The translations under genes were made by a program, and so were the position numbers. A DNA stretch of 39,484 nucleotides from assembly GCA_003151475.1 (NCBI GenBank), contig PLXQ01000044.1, positions 1 to 39,484 of the forward strand, read 5' to 3'. This document shows, piece by piece, positions 7,656 to 16,423 of the stretch. How positions within the stretch are numbered: the stretch's first letter is position 1; each line of letters opens with the position of its first letter. Source of the stretch: Acidimicrobiaceae bacterium. Its GTDB lineage: Bacteria; Actinomycetota; Acidimicrobiia; Acidimicrobiales; UBA8190. The notes under the pieces are model-generated. The model did not search any database, had not been told where the DNA came from, and saw only the letters and a program-made list of their open reading frames with translations.

Positions 7656-8608
7656 GTGGGTCCGGCGATGGGCGTGGCGTCGCGCATGATGTCGTCGATC
7701 CGACGCATGGTGTCGTCACCGAGATCGATCTCGGCTGCCGCCAGCGCTTCGTCGACGTGACCGGGATTGCGGGTACCCACGATGGCCACGTCCACGGCCG
7801 GGTGGGCCAGGGTCCAGGCCACGGCCAACTGCCCAAGGGTAATCCCGAGCTCATTGCGGGCGAAATGCTGAAGGTCGGCGACGACGGCCAGGTTCCGCGC
7901 GAACGCCTCACCGCGGAACACGTCACTGGCGGCGCGCCAGTCGCCGGCAGCGAAACGGGTGTTCGGTTGGAGATGCCCCCCGAGTAGCCCGTGGGCCAAC
8001 GGCCCGTAGACGAGGACACCGATGTCGTGGGCGGCGGCGTAGGGAAGGACGTCGGACTCGATGGCCCGGCGGAACAGGTGATACGGAGGTTGCACGGTCT
8101 CGACGGGGAGGGTGGCGCTGAAGGCCTCCATCTGCCCGGCGCTGAAATTGGACACGCCCACATGGCGGATCTTGTCGTCGGCCACGAGTTTGGCCAGCTC
8201 GTCGGCCGTCTCGGCGAAGGGCGTACGGGGGTCGGGCCAGTGGATCTGGTAGAGGTCGATGTAGTCGGTGTCGAGGGCCCGCAGGCTCTCGTCCACGCCC
8301 TTTCGAATCCACTCGGCGCCGGCGTCGCGCACGAGACCGGCGCCACCCGGCCGTAGCCCCCCTTTGGTGGCGATGACGAGATCCTCGCGGGGCCGACCGC
8401 GCAGGCCCTCGGCCAGCAGGCGCTCGGAGGCGCCGAATCCGTAGGCCTGAGCCGTGTCGAAGAACGTGACACCGTTGTCGGCCGCCTGGCGAATGGCGGC
8501 GGTGGCGGACTTCTCGTCGGTCGCCCCCCAGTCGCCTCCCAGTTGCCACGTGCCGAAGGCGATCCGTGACACGGTCAGACCGCTTCTGCCCAAGGTTGTG
8601 GTTCTCAT
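7640..8608 (-). CDS. Aldo/keto reductase
   Basis: The ATG at 8608 has GAGGAGGACAGC before it and overlaps the stop of the MFS gene by ATGA. The 322-residue protein shows the AKR barrel and catalytic tetrad: Asp and Tyr in FFDTAQAYGFG, Lys in VIATKGG, and His in LYQIHWPD. The C-terminal NADPH site includes AIVGTRNPGHVDEAL. It resembles general stress-type AKRs (YajO/IolS-like) that reduce aldehydes or ketones. Coupling to an exporter under a TetR regulator suggests a detoxification operon. Confidence 0.9.
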   Translation of the reverse strand: MRTTTLGRSGLTVSRIAFGTWQLGGDWGATDEKSATAAIRQAADNGVTFFDTAQAYGFGASERLLAEGLRGRPREDLVIATKGGLRPGGAGLVRDAGAEWIRKGVDESLRALDTDYIDLYQIHWPDPRTPFAETADELAKLVADDKIRHVGVSNFSAGQMEAFSATLPVETVQPPYHLFRRAIESDVLPYAAAHDIGVLVYGPLAHGLLGGHLQPNTRFAAGDWRAASDVFRGEAFARNLAVVADLQHFARNELGITLGQLAVAWTLAHPAVDVAIVGTRNPGHVDEALAAAEIDLGDDTMRRIDDIMRDATPIAGPTPETT

Positions 8609-10269
8609 GCTGTCCTCCTCATCTGCGTAGGAACGTCGGTACGGGAAGAAGTGGCGGCCATGGCGTCGGCGACGGGGGCGGCAATGGCGACGGCGCGAGC
8701 GGTGGCGGCCTCGGCCACCGGGGCGGGGACGGCCAGGCGCTTCGGGTTTCGGGCCCTCGTCCCGAACCACGAGACCACGGTCCCGGTGAGCGCGGCGGCG
8801 GCGGCGACCGCCATGGCCGTCCGGTCACCGTGCACGGTGCTCAGGCCGGCGCGAGCGTTTGACCCATCGGCGATGGCCACCAAGAGGGCGACGCCGATGG
8901 CGGCCCCGACCTGACGCGTTGTGTTCACCACGCCTCCGACGAGGCCCTGATCGGAGTCGGCCATGCCGCTGGCGGCCAGGACCGTGCTACCGAAGACGGT
9001 GCCGACGGTGCCGAATCCCACCAGAACGACGGCGGCGAACAGCGGGCTGTAGGGCCCCTGCAGCGGGAGGTGCATCAGGAACAGGAACCCCGCACCGGTG
9101 GCCGCAGTGGCCGATACGAGCAACCAACGCATCCCGATGCGCCGCGCCAACCGGGCGCCGAACATACCGGTGACAAAGCCGACCACCCCCTGCGGTGCGA
9201 TGACCAGGCCGCTCACGAGGGGGGAGTCGTGCAAACTCTGCTGGAGATAGAGCGACATCACCACCAACTCCCCTGCTGTCCATACCCCGAGGAGCAAAGT
9301 GAGAATCCCGGCCGTGCGCAGACCGGGCCGCCGCAGCAGGGCGAGGCCGATCAGAGGATCGCGCTGCGATTTCTCGACCATCACGAAGGCCACCGCCGCC
9401 GCCACGGTGAGAGACAGGGCGCCGATGACGAGGCTGTGGCCCCATCCGAGGACCGGGCCTTCGGAGACGGCGAACACCAGGGCCGCCACCGTCGTGGTGG
9501 CGAGGATGCCGCCGCTCACGTCGATGTGCGGGGCATGAACCCGCCGGCGATCGCGGGCTAGGAGCACAGGCGCCACCAGGGCGGCCGCTACCCCGAAGGG
9601 CACGTTCACCAGGAAGATCCACCGCCAGCTGGTGTACTGCACGAGGACCCCGCCCAGGACCTGGCCGGCGACGAAGCCGATCGATGCCGTGGCGCCGTAC
9701 AGGCCGAGGGCGCGGGTCCGCCCCGGTCCTTCGGCGTAGTGGGCGGTGATGAGGGAGAGAGATGCCGGCGCCACGAGAGCGGCGCCGACGCCCTGGACGG
9801 CGCGGGCGACCACCAGGAGACCGGCATCACCGGTGAGCCCGCCGGCCAAGGAGGCGGCGGCGAAGAGGAGCACGCCCACGACGAACATCCGCCGACGGCC
9901 CACGATGTCGGCCGTCCGACCTCCGAGGATCAGCAGACCCCCGAAGGTGATGGCGTAGGCGGTCACCACCCACTGCACCGAGTCCCCACCGAAGTGGAGC
10001 GCGCCGCGGATGGAGGGCAGTGCCACGTTCACGATGCTGAAGTCGAGGACGACCATGAACGACGCCACCAGGACGAGGGTGAGTGCAGCGGGAGAAAGCC
10101 CCGTGGCGTCGGGGGAACCGGCCCTCGCCCTGCTCTGCTGATCAGAGGCCCCGGCCCGGACCGGCAGCTTCAAAACGTCCGGCGTCTTCGTTCCGTTCAC
10201 TGCGTCGCGCGCATGGCGCTTCGGGGAGGTGCAGTTCGGGCGTTCGGTACGGGTCGGAGAGACGGGCAT
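8605..10269 (-). CDS. MFS drug/proton antiporter, DHA2 (EmrB/QacA) type
   Basis: The 554-residue membrane protein has about 14 hydrophobic segments, as in the DHA2 subfamily. Motif A reads LGGRTADIVGRRR after the second segment. The first segment contains VLDFSIVNVALPSI, the D1 motif of this group. A 50-residue polar N-terminal tail precedes segment 1, and a basic, Ala-rich tail ends the protein. The ATG at 10269 has GAGG upstream; a GTG at 10200 is an alternative that would trim the tail. It is the first gene of the operon controlled by the divergent TetR and likely exports a lipophilic compound. Confidence 0.9.
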   Translation of the reverse strand: MPVSPTRTERPNCTSPKRHARDAVNGTKTPDVLKLPVRAGASDQQSRARAGSPDATGLSPAALTLVLVASFMVVLDFSIVNVALPSIRGALHFGGDSVQWVVTAYAITFGGLLILGGRTADIVGRRRMFVVGVLLFAAASLAGGLTGDAGLLVVARAVQGVGAALVAPASLSLITAHYAEGPGRTRALGLYGATASIGFVAGQVLGGVLVQYTSWRWIFLVNVPFGVAAALVAPVLLARDRRRVHAPHIDVSGGILATTTVAALVFAVSEGPVLGWGHSLVIGALSLTVAAAVAFVMVEKSQRDPLIGLALLRRPGLRTAGILTLLLGVWTAGELVVMSLYLQQSLHDSPLVSGLVIAPQGVVGFVTGMFGARLARRIGMRWLLVSATAATGAGFLFLMHLPLQGPYSPLFAAVVLVGFGTVGTVFGSTVLAASGMADSDQGLVGGVVNTTRQVGAAIGVALLVAIADGSNARAGLSTVHGDRTAMAVAAAAALTGTVVSWFGTRARNPKRLAVPAPVAEAATARAVAIAAPVADAMAATSSRTDVPTQMRRTA

Positions 10270-10303
10270 CGTGTGACCTCGGGGGACCTAGGTGATTTAC
10301 TGA

Positions 10304-10340
10304 ACGGTACGTATCGTATCATAAATAGTGTAAAGTGCAA
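10304..10340. promoter_or_regulatory. Divergent promoter and TetR operator between MFS operon and tetR
   Basis: ACGGTACGTATCGT at 10304-10317 is a 14-base near-palindrome with one mismatched position per arm. On the minus strand TTGCAC (10340-10335) and TACGAT (10318-10313) are spaced by 16 bases and make a good sigma-70-type promoter for the MFS operon, with the -10 inside the palindrome. The AT-rich stretch also fits the tetR promoter. A TetR protein bound here would block both genes. Confidence 0.6.
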
Positions 10341-10343
10341 CCC

Positions 10344-10952
10344 ATGAACCCATCTGGTACTCCCGCCGCTGCACCCCGGGGCCGGCCTCGCAGCGAGGTG
10401 GCTGAGCGCGCCATCTTGGAGGCGACCACCGAGCTCCTCGACGAGCGTGGTTTCGTGGCGCTGACCATGGAGGACGTGGCGCTGCGGGCGGGGGTGAGTA
10501 AGGCCACCATCTATCGGTGGTGGCCGAGCAAGGGGATTCTCGCCTTCGATGCCTTCCTGGCCCGCTACCTGGCCGAGCAACCGCTGCCGGACACGGGAAC
10601 TTTGCACGGTGACCTTCTCGCCGCGCTCCGAGGCTGGATCCGGACCGTGAAACAGACGGTGACCGGTCGCACCCTGGTCGGGCTCATAGCCGAAGTCCAG
10701 CGCGACCCTGCGTTGGCAGACGCCTGGCGCGACCGTTTCATCCGGCCGGTGCGCGACCGGCACCGGACCATGATCGAACGCGCCGTCGACCGGGGAGAAA
10801 TTCCCGCCGGCACCGACGCCGAGATCGCGCTCGACCTCCTGTTCGGTTCCGCCTATCACCGGCTCCTGCAGTCGCATCTCGATCTGAGCGACCGCTTTGC
10901 CACGGTCATCGTCGACATCATCGTCTCGGGGATCGAGGCTCAAGCACACTGA
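10344..10952 (+). CDS. TetR/AcrR-family regulator of the MFS operon
   Basis: The 202-residue protein has the TetR N-terminal HTH: GRPRSEVAERAILEATTELL followed by TMEDVALRAGVSKATIYRWW, and then PSKGILAFDAF. The C-terminal ligand domain (TLHGDLLAALRGWIR onwards) resembles the TetR_C group found with multidrug exporters. ATG 10344 is used; a GTG at 10335 is possible. It is divergent from the MFS / AKR / dehydrogenase operon with an operator-like palindrome between them, so it most likely represses both. Confidence 0.9.
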   Translation: MNPSGTPAAAPRGRPRSEVAERAILEATTELLDERGFVALTMEDVALRAGVSKATIYRWWPSKGILAFDAFLARYLAEQPLPDTGTLHGDLLAALRGWIRTVKQTVTGRTLVGLIAEVQRDPALADAWRDRFIRPVRDRHRTMIERAVDRGEIPAGTDAEIALDLLFGSAYHRLLQSHLDLSDRFATVIVDIIVSGIEAQAH

Positions 10953-11052
10953 CCGCCGCGCCTTCCCCCGTTTCGGGCTCCCGGCCGAGCTGCCCGCACC
11001 GCTGCCCTGACCCAGGCGCAATGACCGCCAAAAGGGAGCCCCCCCGGCCCCG

Positions 11053-11068
11053 CCGGCTTCTCGGCCGG
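11053..11068 (+). terminator. GC hairpin after tetR, possible terminator
   Basis: CCGGC-TTCTCG-GCCGG forms a short hairpin in the 216-base spacer between tetR and the next operon. There is no T tract, so termination here is uncertain. The rest of the spacer up to 11080 shows no gene. Confidence 0.25.
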
Positions 11069-11098
11069 TGCCCTTCCTGACATACACTGCTGCTCGTC

Positions 11099-11114
11099 CT
11101 GACGCCGGTGTCAT
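11099..11114. promoter_or_regulatory. Shared palindromic operator, site 1 (seven-gene operon)
   Basis: CTGACGCCGGTGTCAT contains the near-perfect palindrome TGAC-GCCGGT-GTCA. It is 15/16 identical, in the same orientation relative to the gene, to the site before the acyl-CoA dehydrogenase at 22800, and closely related to the palindrome at 27682. It lies about 55 bases before the SDR start at 11169, just downstream of a -10-like TACACT (11083-11088). Confidence 0.65.
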
Positions 11115-11168
11115 GTTTCTGGGTCAGGTCGGAGATACAGGTCGGGACGGGCGAAGGGGAGCCAAGCC

Positions 11169-12002
11169 ATGGCGAGCGTGTGGAGCTACGAGGGCAAGCG
11201 GGTTCTCGTCACCGGCGGAGGTGGGGCCGGCATGGGAGCGGCCGCTGTCCGTGACCTGGTCGAACTGGGTGCCGAGGTCCACGTCTTCGACCTGAAGGAG
11301 CCACCGGTGGACGTGGCCTCGTTCCGCACCGTCGACCTCCGGGACCCGACGGCCATGGCCGAGGCGGTGTCCGCCCTGGGCGGGCCCATCCATGGCCTGT
11401 TCAATTGCGCCGGTCTTCCGGGGCCCCCTTTCTCCGGTGTCGACACCATGCTCGTGAACTTCGTGGCCGCCCGTCACATGACAGGCCTGGTGGCCCCGCT
11501 CATGCCGCCGGGGTCGGCTGTCGTCACCATCTCCTCGGCCGGGGCCTTCGGTTGGGAGAACACCATGGAGCAGGTGGCCGAGCTCATCGCCACTCCCGGC
11601 TACGCCGAGGCCAAGGCCTGGTGCGAGGAGCACCCCAAGCAGGTGGGCGAGGGGTATCTGTTTTCGAAGCAGGCGATCATCGTCTGGACCCTGCACGCCG
11701 CGCTCGACCTGGCCCCCAAGGGCATCCGCGTCAACTCGACGGCTCCGGGGCCGACGGCCACGCCCATGATGCCGTCCTTCGAGAACGCCATGGGGAAGGA
11801 CTTCATGGACAAGTTCCCGAAGCCCCTCTGGGGTCGCAACTCCACCCCCGAGGAACAAGGCCATGTGGTCGTGTTCCTGAACAGCGACGCGGCGAACTAC
11901 GTCACCGGCGCCAACCTCTACGCCGACGGCGGCTTCTCCGCCGGCATGCTCACCAGCCGGCTCGACTTCTCGGTCCTCATGGGTGAGACCCCGGCCGGCT
12001 GA
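11169..12002 (+). CDS. SDR-family oxidoreductase (hydroxysteroid dehydrogenase-like)
   Basis: The 277-residue protein has an SDR Rossmann start (VLVTGGGGAGMGAA) and a short linker compared with classical SDRs. It has NCAGLPG in place of NNAG, Ser in VVTISSAG, and the catalytic YLFSK. The insertion between Ser and Tyr (about 35 residues, with WENTMEQVAELI) is typical of the coniferyl-alcohol / 3-alpha-hydroxysteroid dehydrogenase branch. The ATG at 11169 follows GAAGGGGAGCC. It is the first gene of the seven-gene operon and lies behind the shared palindrome. It likely oxidises a secondary alcohol of the catabolised compound. Confidence 0.85.
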   Translation: MASVWSYEGKRVLVTGGGGAGMGAAAVRDLVELGAEVHVFDLKEPPVDVASFRTVDLRDPTAMAEAVSALGGPIHGLFNCAGLPGPPFSGVDTMLVNFVAARHMTGLVAPLMPPGSAVVTISSAGAFGWENTMEQVAELIATPGYAEAKAWCEEHPKQVGEGYLFSKQAIIVWTLHAALDLAPKGIRVNSTAPGPTATPMMPSFENAMGKDFMDKFPKPLWGRNSTPEEQGHVVVFLNSDAANYVTGANLYADGGFSAGMLTSRLDFSVLMGETPAG

Positions 12003-12020
12003 ACGTCGTCACCGGGCCGA

Positions 12021-12068
12021 ACGACACACCCAGACAACGACACACCCAGACAACGACACACGCAGACA
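12021..12068. repeat. 16-bp tandem repeat, three copies
   Basis: The unit ACGACACACCCAGACA is repeated at 12021-12036, 12037-12052 and 12053-12068 (one mismatch in the last). It fills most of the 89-base gap between the SDR stop and the acyl-CoA ligase start. There is no ORF in it. Confidence 0.85.
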
Positions 12069-12091
12069 GACGCACAGGGGGAGCGAAAGTC

Positions 12092-14206
12092 GTGACGCAA
12101 CAGCGGATGGACCTCGAGGAGTTCTTCCACCCGAAGGCCGTCGCCCTCGTCGGTTCGGTCAACCGCAACGCCGACCCGGCCCGGGTCCGTCGCACCCACG
12201 CCGAGCGTTGGGGTGAGAGCTGGTACCTGGTGAACGCCAAGGGCGGTCAGATCGGCGACATTCAGGTCTACGAGCACGTCACCGACATCCCCGCCGAGGT
12301 CACCCTGGCCGTCATCAACGTCGGCACCCGCCTGGTGGCCAAGGTGGTGGAGGAATGCGGCAAGCACGGCGTGCCCTACGTCCTCATCTTCACCGCCGGC
12401 TTCTCCGAGGTGGGCGAGAAGGGAGCGGCGCTCGAACGCGAGGTGGGAGAGACGGCCGCCCGCTACGGGATCCGCATCTTCGGGCCCAACACAAACACCA
12501 ACGCCTTCGAGGTCCTCCCCGAACCACCCAAGCGCCGCGGCGGTCGCATCGGCCTCGTGACCCAGAGCGGCCACCAGGGCCGGCCGCTCGTTCAGGGCAC
12601 CGAATTCGGCGTTGCCTTCTCGCGCTGGGTCCCCACCGGCAACGAGCTCGATCTCGAAGCGGCCGACTTCATCGAGTACTACGCCTACGACGACGACACC
12701 TCGGTCATCGCCGGCTACTTCGAGGGATTCAAAGACCCGCCCAAGCTGCGCCGGGCCCTCGAGGCGGCCAACGCCGAACGCAAGCCGGTGGTGGCGCTCA
12801 AGATGGGGGCGACCTCGGCGGGAACCCGCATGGCCAGTTCCCACACCGGTCACCTGGCCGGGTCCGACGCCGTCGTCGACGGCCTCTTCCGTCAGTACGG
12901 GGTGGTCCGCGTGGGCGATCTCGACGAGTTGCTCGAGACGGCCGCGCTCTTCGCCAAGCTGCCCGCCGGCACGGGGCCCAATTGCTGTCTGTACTCCATC
13001 TCGGGCGGATCGGGCACTTTGATGGCCGAAGTGGCAGAGGCCAGCGGAGTCCCCGTCCCCATCCTGGCGCAGAAGACCCGCGACTCGTTGCGCGAGATGA
13101 TCCCCGACTACTTGACCGTCGACAACCCGGTCGACAACGGGGCCCAGTTCCTCGTCACCAATCCCATCGAGGACCGCAAGCGGGTCTTCGACCTCATCTG
13201 TGCCGACCCCCATGTCGACGTCATCGTCATCGGCCTCACCGGGGCGCTCGGTCGGCTCACCGACCGCTTCGCCGAGGACATCGTGGCCTTCGCCGACGAG
13301 ATCCCGAAGCCCATCGTCGTCACCTGGAACTCGTTCAAAACCGACGAGAAGGGCTTCCGCACCCTCATCGATGCCGGTATCCCGATGTTCCGGTCGTTCC
13401 GCAATTGCTTCGGAGCGCTCCGCAACTTCGCCCGTTACGAACAGGCGTCCTCGCACTTCCGGTCGCGCAAGAAGATGTCGACCAAGCTCCCGCCCGCCGC
13501 CGCCGCAGTTCTGTCCGAGACGGGTGCCGGCGGCGGGCCGCTCGGGGCCGACGCCTCGCGTCGGCTGCTCGAGGCCTTCGGAATCCCCCTCGCCGGTGAG
13601 GGCCTGGCCCACACGGCGGCCGAGGCGGGCCGGGTGGCCAAGGGCATCGGCTTCCCCGTGGTCATGAAGATCGCCTCGCCCGATTTCCCCCACAAGTCCG
13701 ACGCCGGCCTGGTGAGACTGGGCGTGGCCAGCGCCGGCCAGGCCTCGACCGTCTACAGCGAACTCGTCACCCGGGCCACCAAGGCCAACCGCAAGGCCCG
13801 GATCGAAGGCGTCCAGATCCAACAGCAGGTCGAGGGCGGCGTCGAGATGATCGTGGGTGTCACCCGCGACCGCGTCTTCGGCCCCGCCGTCCTCGTCGGC
13901 ACCGGCGGCGTCTTCGCCGAGGTGCTGAAGGACGTGACCGTCCGGCCCCTTCCCCTCGACCGCCGTGACGCCGAAGAGATGGTGAAGTCGCTGCGTGGAT
14001 ATGCCCTTCTCCTGGGAGCCCGTGGCCAGGCCCGGTCCGACATCAAGGCCCTGGTCGACGTGGTCCTGGCCGTGGCCCGCCTGGCCGCCGCCTTCGGGGA
14101 GCGTCTGGCCGAGCTGGATCTGAACCCGGTCGTGGTGCAGCGGCGGGGGGCGGTGGCCGTCGACTCGCTCGTGGTCGTCGCCCCCTCGTCGGCCGGCGAG
14201 TCGTAG
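12092..14206 (+). CDS. NDP-forming acyl-CoA synthetase (fused alpha-beta)
   Basis: The 704-residue protein has the layout of fused ADP-forming acyl-CoA synthetases. A CoA-binding Rossmann domain spans about residues 1-130 (FHPKAVALVGSVNRN), a succinyl-CoA-ligase-like domain follows, and an ATP-grasp domain runs from about 480 to the end (FPVVMKIASPDFPHKSDAGL). The phosphohistidine is His251 in SSHTG. The usual GPNCxG turn of the CoA domain reads GPNTNTNAF, so the usual Cys is absent. It would make an acyl-CoA from a carboxylic acid with ATP, in the cytoplasm. GTG 12092 has GGGGGAGCG upstream. It is the second gene of the operon. Confidence 0.87.
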   Translation: MTQQRMDLEEFFHPKAVALVGSVNRNADPARVRRTHAERWGESWYLVNAKGGQIGDIQVYEHVTDIPAEVTLAVINVGTRLVAKVVEECGKHGVPYVLIFTAGFSEVGEKGAALEREVGETAARYGIRIFGPNTNTNAFEVLPEPPKRRGGRIGLVTQSGHQGRPLVQGTEFGVAFSRWVPTGNELDLEAADFIEYYAYDDDTSVIAGYFEGFKDPPKLRRALEAANAERKPVVALKMGATSAGTRMASSHTGHLAGSDAVVDGLFRQYGVVRVGDLDELLETAALFAKLPAGTGPNCCLYSISGGSGTLMAEVAEASGVPVPILAQKTRDSLREMIPDYLTVDNPVDNGAQFLVTNPIEDRKRVFDLICADPHVDVIVIGLTGALGRLTDRFAEDIVAFADEIPKPIVVTWNSFKTDEKGFRTLIDAGIPMFRSFRNCFGALRNFARYEQASSHFRSRKKMSTKLPPAAAAVLSETGAGGGPLGADASRRLLEAFGIPLAGEGLAHTAAEAGRVAKGIGFPVVMKIASPDFPHKSDAGLVRLGVASAGQASTVYSELVTRATKANRKARIEGVQIQQQVEGGVEMIVGVTRDRVFGPAVLVGTGGVFAEVLKDVTVRPLPLDRRDAEEMVKSLRGYALLLGARGQARSDIKALVDVVLAVARLAAAFGERLAELDLNPVVVQRRGAVAVDSLVVVAPSSAGES

Positions 14207-14237
14207 GCCGGGCGAGTCGGTCGGCGGGGAGCGCGTA

Positions 14238-15383
14238 GTGGACCTCGAACTGTCCGACGATCAGCGCGAGCTGCAGAGCTCGGTGCGCGCCGTGCTCGAG
14301 CGCGAGTGCCCACCGTCGCTCGTGCGCATGGTGATCGAAAAGGGTAAGGGGACAGAGGAGTTGTGGGCCCGCATGGTCGAGCTCGATTGGCCCGCCCTCA
14401 CCGTCCCCGAGGAGTACGGCGGCATCGGTCTCGGATTCGTGGAGCTGGCCGTGGTGGCCGAAGAGCTCGGCCGGGTCCTCGCCCCCGCCCCGTTCCTGGC
14501 CACCGCGGCGCAGTTCGTTCCTGCCCTCACGGCGGCGGGAAGCGCCGAGCAGTGCCGGCGTTTCCTCGGTGCCGTGGCCAACGACGGCATCGTGGGCAGC
14601 CTGGCCGTGGCCGAGCCGTCGGGGTCCTGGGACGTGGCCGATGTGGCGGCCACGGCGGTGCGCGACGGCGGGAGCTGGCTGCTCAATGGTGAGAAGCGCT
14701 TCGTCTTCGACGGCGCCCGGGCCGACGAGATGGTCGTTGCGGCGCGGATCGGTGACACCACCGGTGATGAGGGGATCGGCCTCTTCGTCGTTCCCCAGGC
14801 GGCGCTGCGTTCGGCGCCCCTGCAGGACATCGACGCCAGCCGCCAGTACGCCGGCGTCGTCCTCGACGCCGTCCGCGTGGAGGACGACCGCGTCCTCGGA
14901 GAGCCGGGGGCGACCGGGCCCGTGTTGCGGCGGGTGGTGGACGAGGCCACGGCGGCGGTGGCGGCGGAGATGGTGGGAACCTGCCAGGCCATCTTCGACA
15001 TCGTCCACGCCTATGTTCTCGAGCGCGAGCAGTTCGGCGTGAAGATCGGCTCCTTCCAGGCCATCAAGCACAAGCTGGCCAACATGTTCGTGGCCCTCGA
15101 ATCGGCCCGGGCCACCACCTATTTCGCCGCCCTCACCGTGGCCGAAGACGACGAGCGGCGCCCCCTGGCCATCGCCACGGCCAAGGCCAGCGTGGCCGAC
15201 TGCCAGCGGCTCATCGCCCAAGAGGGCATCCAGTGCCTCGGCGGCATCGGCTACACCTGGGAGCACGACATGCACATGTATGTGAAGCGGGTCAAGGCGA
15301 CGGCGGCCATGTTCGGCTCGGGGGCCGTCCACCGCGCCCGGGTGGCGCACATGATCGGCCTCACCGGCGCGGCGTCGTCGTGA
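14238..15383 (+). CDS. Acyl-CoA dehydrogenase, small FadE type
   Basis: The 381-residue protein has the three-part acyl-CoA dehydrogenase fold. An N-terminal helical domain is followed by a beta domain with SLAVAEPSGSWDVADV instead of the usual flavin-contact segment, and then a C-terminal helical domain. It ends in GGIGYTWEHDMHMYVKR. This ending and the divergent flavin loops resemble the smaller subunits of heterotetrameric FadE enzymes in actinobacterial steroid degradation. The canonical catalytic Glu position is not obvious. GTG 14238 follows GGGGAGCG. The next gene overlaps it by GTGA. A large partner could be the protein encoded at 21598. Confidence 0.86.
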   Translation: MDLELSDDQRELQSSVRAVLERECPPSLVRMVIEKGKGTEELWARMVELDWPALTVPEEYGGIGLGFVELAVVAEELGRVLAPAPFLATAAQFVPALTAAGSAEQCRRFLGAVANDGIVGSLAVAEPSGSWDVADVAATAVRDGGSWLLNGEKRFVFDGARADEMVVAARIGDTTGDEGIGLFVVPQAALRSAPLQDIDASRQYAGVVLDAVRVEDDRVLGEPGATGPVLRRVVDEATAAVAAEMVGTCQAIFDIVHAYVLEREQFGVKIGSFQAIKHKLANMFVALESARATTYFAALTVAEDDERRPLAIATAKASVADCQRLIAQEGIQCLGGIGYTWEHDMHMYVKRVKATAAMFGSGAVHRARVAHMIGLTGAASS

Positions 15384-16423
15384 GCGGCGTTCCCGATGTG
15401 ATGCCCGTGGCCGTCTACCGCTCGCCCGGTGCGGTCGAGGTGGAGCAGCGCCCGGTGCCCGCTCCGGGGCCGGGCGAAGTGCTGGTGGAAGTGGGCCACT
15501 GCGGCATCTGCGGATCGGACATCCACCTCATGCTCGAGGGATGGGGCAAGCCCGGCCTGGTCGGCGGTCACGAGTTCACCGGCGTCATCGGGGCCGTCGG
15601 CGAGGGTGTCACCGACTGGTCGGTGGGCGACGAGATCGTCGGTGGGGCGTCGCCGCGCTGCGGGACATGCCGGCGCTGCCTCGAAGGGAAGCCTTCGCAG
15701 TGCGAGGGCCGCCAGGGGACGATCGACTCCCACCTCGACAACGGCGCCTTCGCCCGCTACGTGCTCGTGAACGCCCGGTCTCTTCTCCGTCTGCCTGTCG
15801 GACTCTCGGCGCGCCATGCAGCACTGGCCGAACCTCTGGCGGTGGCGCTGCACGGGATCACCCGCTCCGCCGTCACCGACGGCGACACGGCCATGGTTTT
15901 CGGTGCCGGACCCATCGGGGCGTTGTCCATCGCCGTCCTGGTGGCACGCGGCATCCCTGTCACCGTGGTCGAGCCCGGTGCGGCGCGCCAGAACCTGTCC
16001 CGGGAGCTGGGAGCGACCGAGGTCATCGCCCCCGATGTCCTCGAGACGTATCCACCGTGGGAACCGGAACGCCTGTCGCCGCGCGCCGTCGACGTCGTTC
16101 TCGAGTGCTCGGGGAAGAAGGCGGCCATGGAGGTCGGCTTCCACCAGCTGAGGCGTGGTGGGCGCCTGGTCCTGGTGGGCGCCGGCATCGAGGCTCCGGC
16201 CTTCGACCCGAACCGGTTCATCTTGAACGAGCTCGAGATCTGCGGTTCGTTCGTCTACGACGCCGACGGTTTCGAGCAGGCGCTCGCCCTCCTGGCCTCG
16301 GGAGCGCTCCCCCTGTCGCTGCTTATCGACCCCACCGACGTCGGTCTCGACGGCATCTCGGCCGCCCTCCAAGATCTGGCCACGGGCCGGATCGCCGGCA
16401 AGGTCATGGTGGTCCCCCGGTGA
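15380..16423 (+). CDS. Zn-dependent medium-chain alcohol dehydrogenase
   Basis: Translation starts at GTG 15380, which overlaps the previous stop (GTGA), giving 347 residues. The catalytic zinc motif is HCGICGSDIH with GGHEFTG. The structural zinc motif CGTCRRCLEGKPSQC is complete (C-x2-C-x2-C-x7-C). The Rossmann motif is VFGAGPIGALS, followed by VVEPGAARQ. It resembles threonine/sorbitol-type dehydrogenases of the MDR family. It presumably oxidises an alcohol intermediate of the pathway. It overlaps the following VOC gene. Confidence 0.88.
   Translation: MSGVPDVMPVAVYRSPGAVEVEQRPVPAPGPGEVLVEVGHCGICGSDIHLMLEGWGKPGLVGGHEFTGVIGAVGEGVTDWSVGDEIVGGASPRCGTCRRCLEGKPSQCEGRQGTIDSHLDNGAFARYVLVNARSLLRLPVGLSARHAALAEPLAVALHGITRSAVTDGDTAMVFGAGPIGALSIAVLVARGIPVTVVEPGAARQNLSRELGATEVIAPDVLETYPPWEPERLSPRAVDVVLECSGKKAAMEVGFHQLRRGGRLVLVGAGIEAPAFDPNRFILNELEICGSFVYDADGFEQALALLASGALPLSLLIDPTDVGLDGISAALQDLATGRIAGKVMVVPR

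Noticed and set aside
12021..12068. Possible CRISPR-like array from three 16-bp repeats
   Set aside because: The units are directly adjacent with no spacers, and no cas gene is present.
11918..13822. 634-codon open frame antisense to the NDP-forming ligase
   Set aside because: It arises from high-GC codon bias; the Gly/Asp/Val-rich product has no recognisable motifs and the plus strand encodes a complete enzyme.
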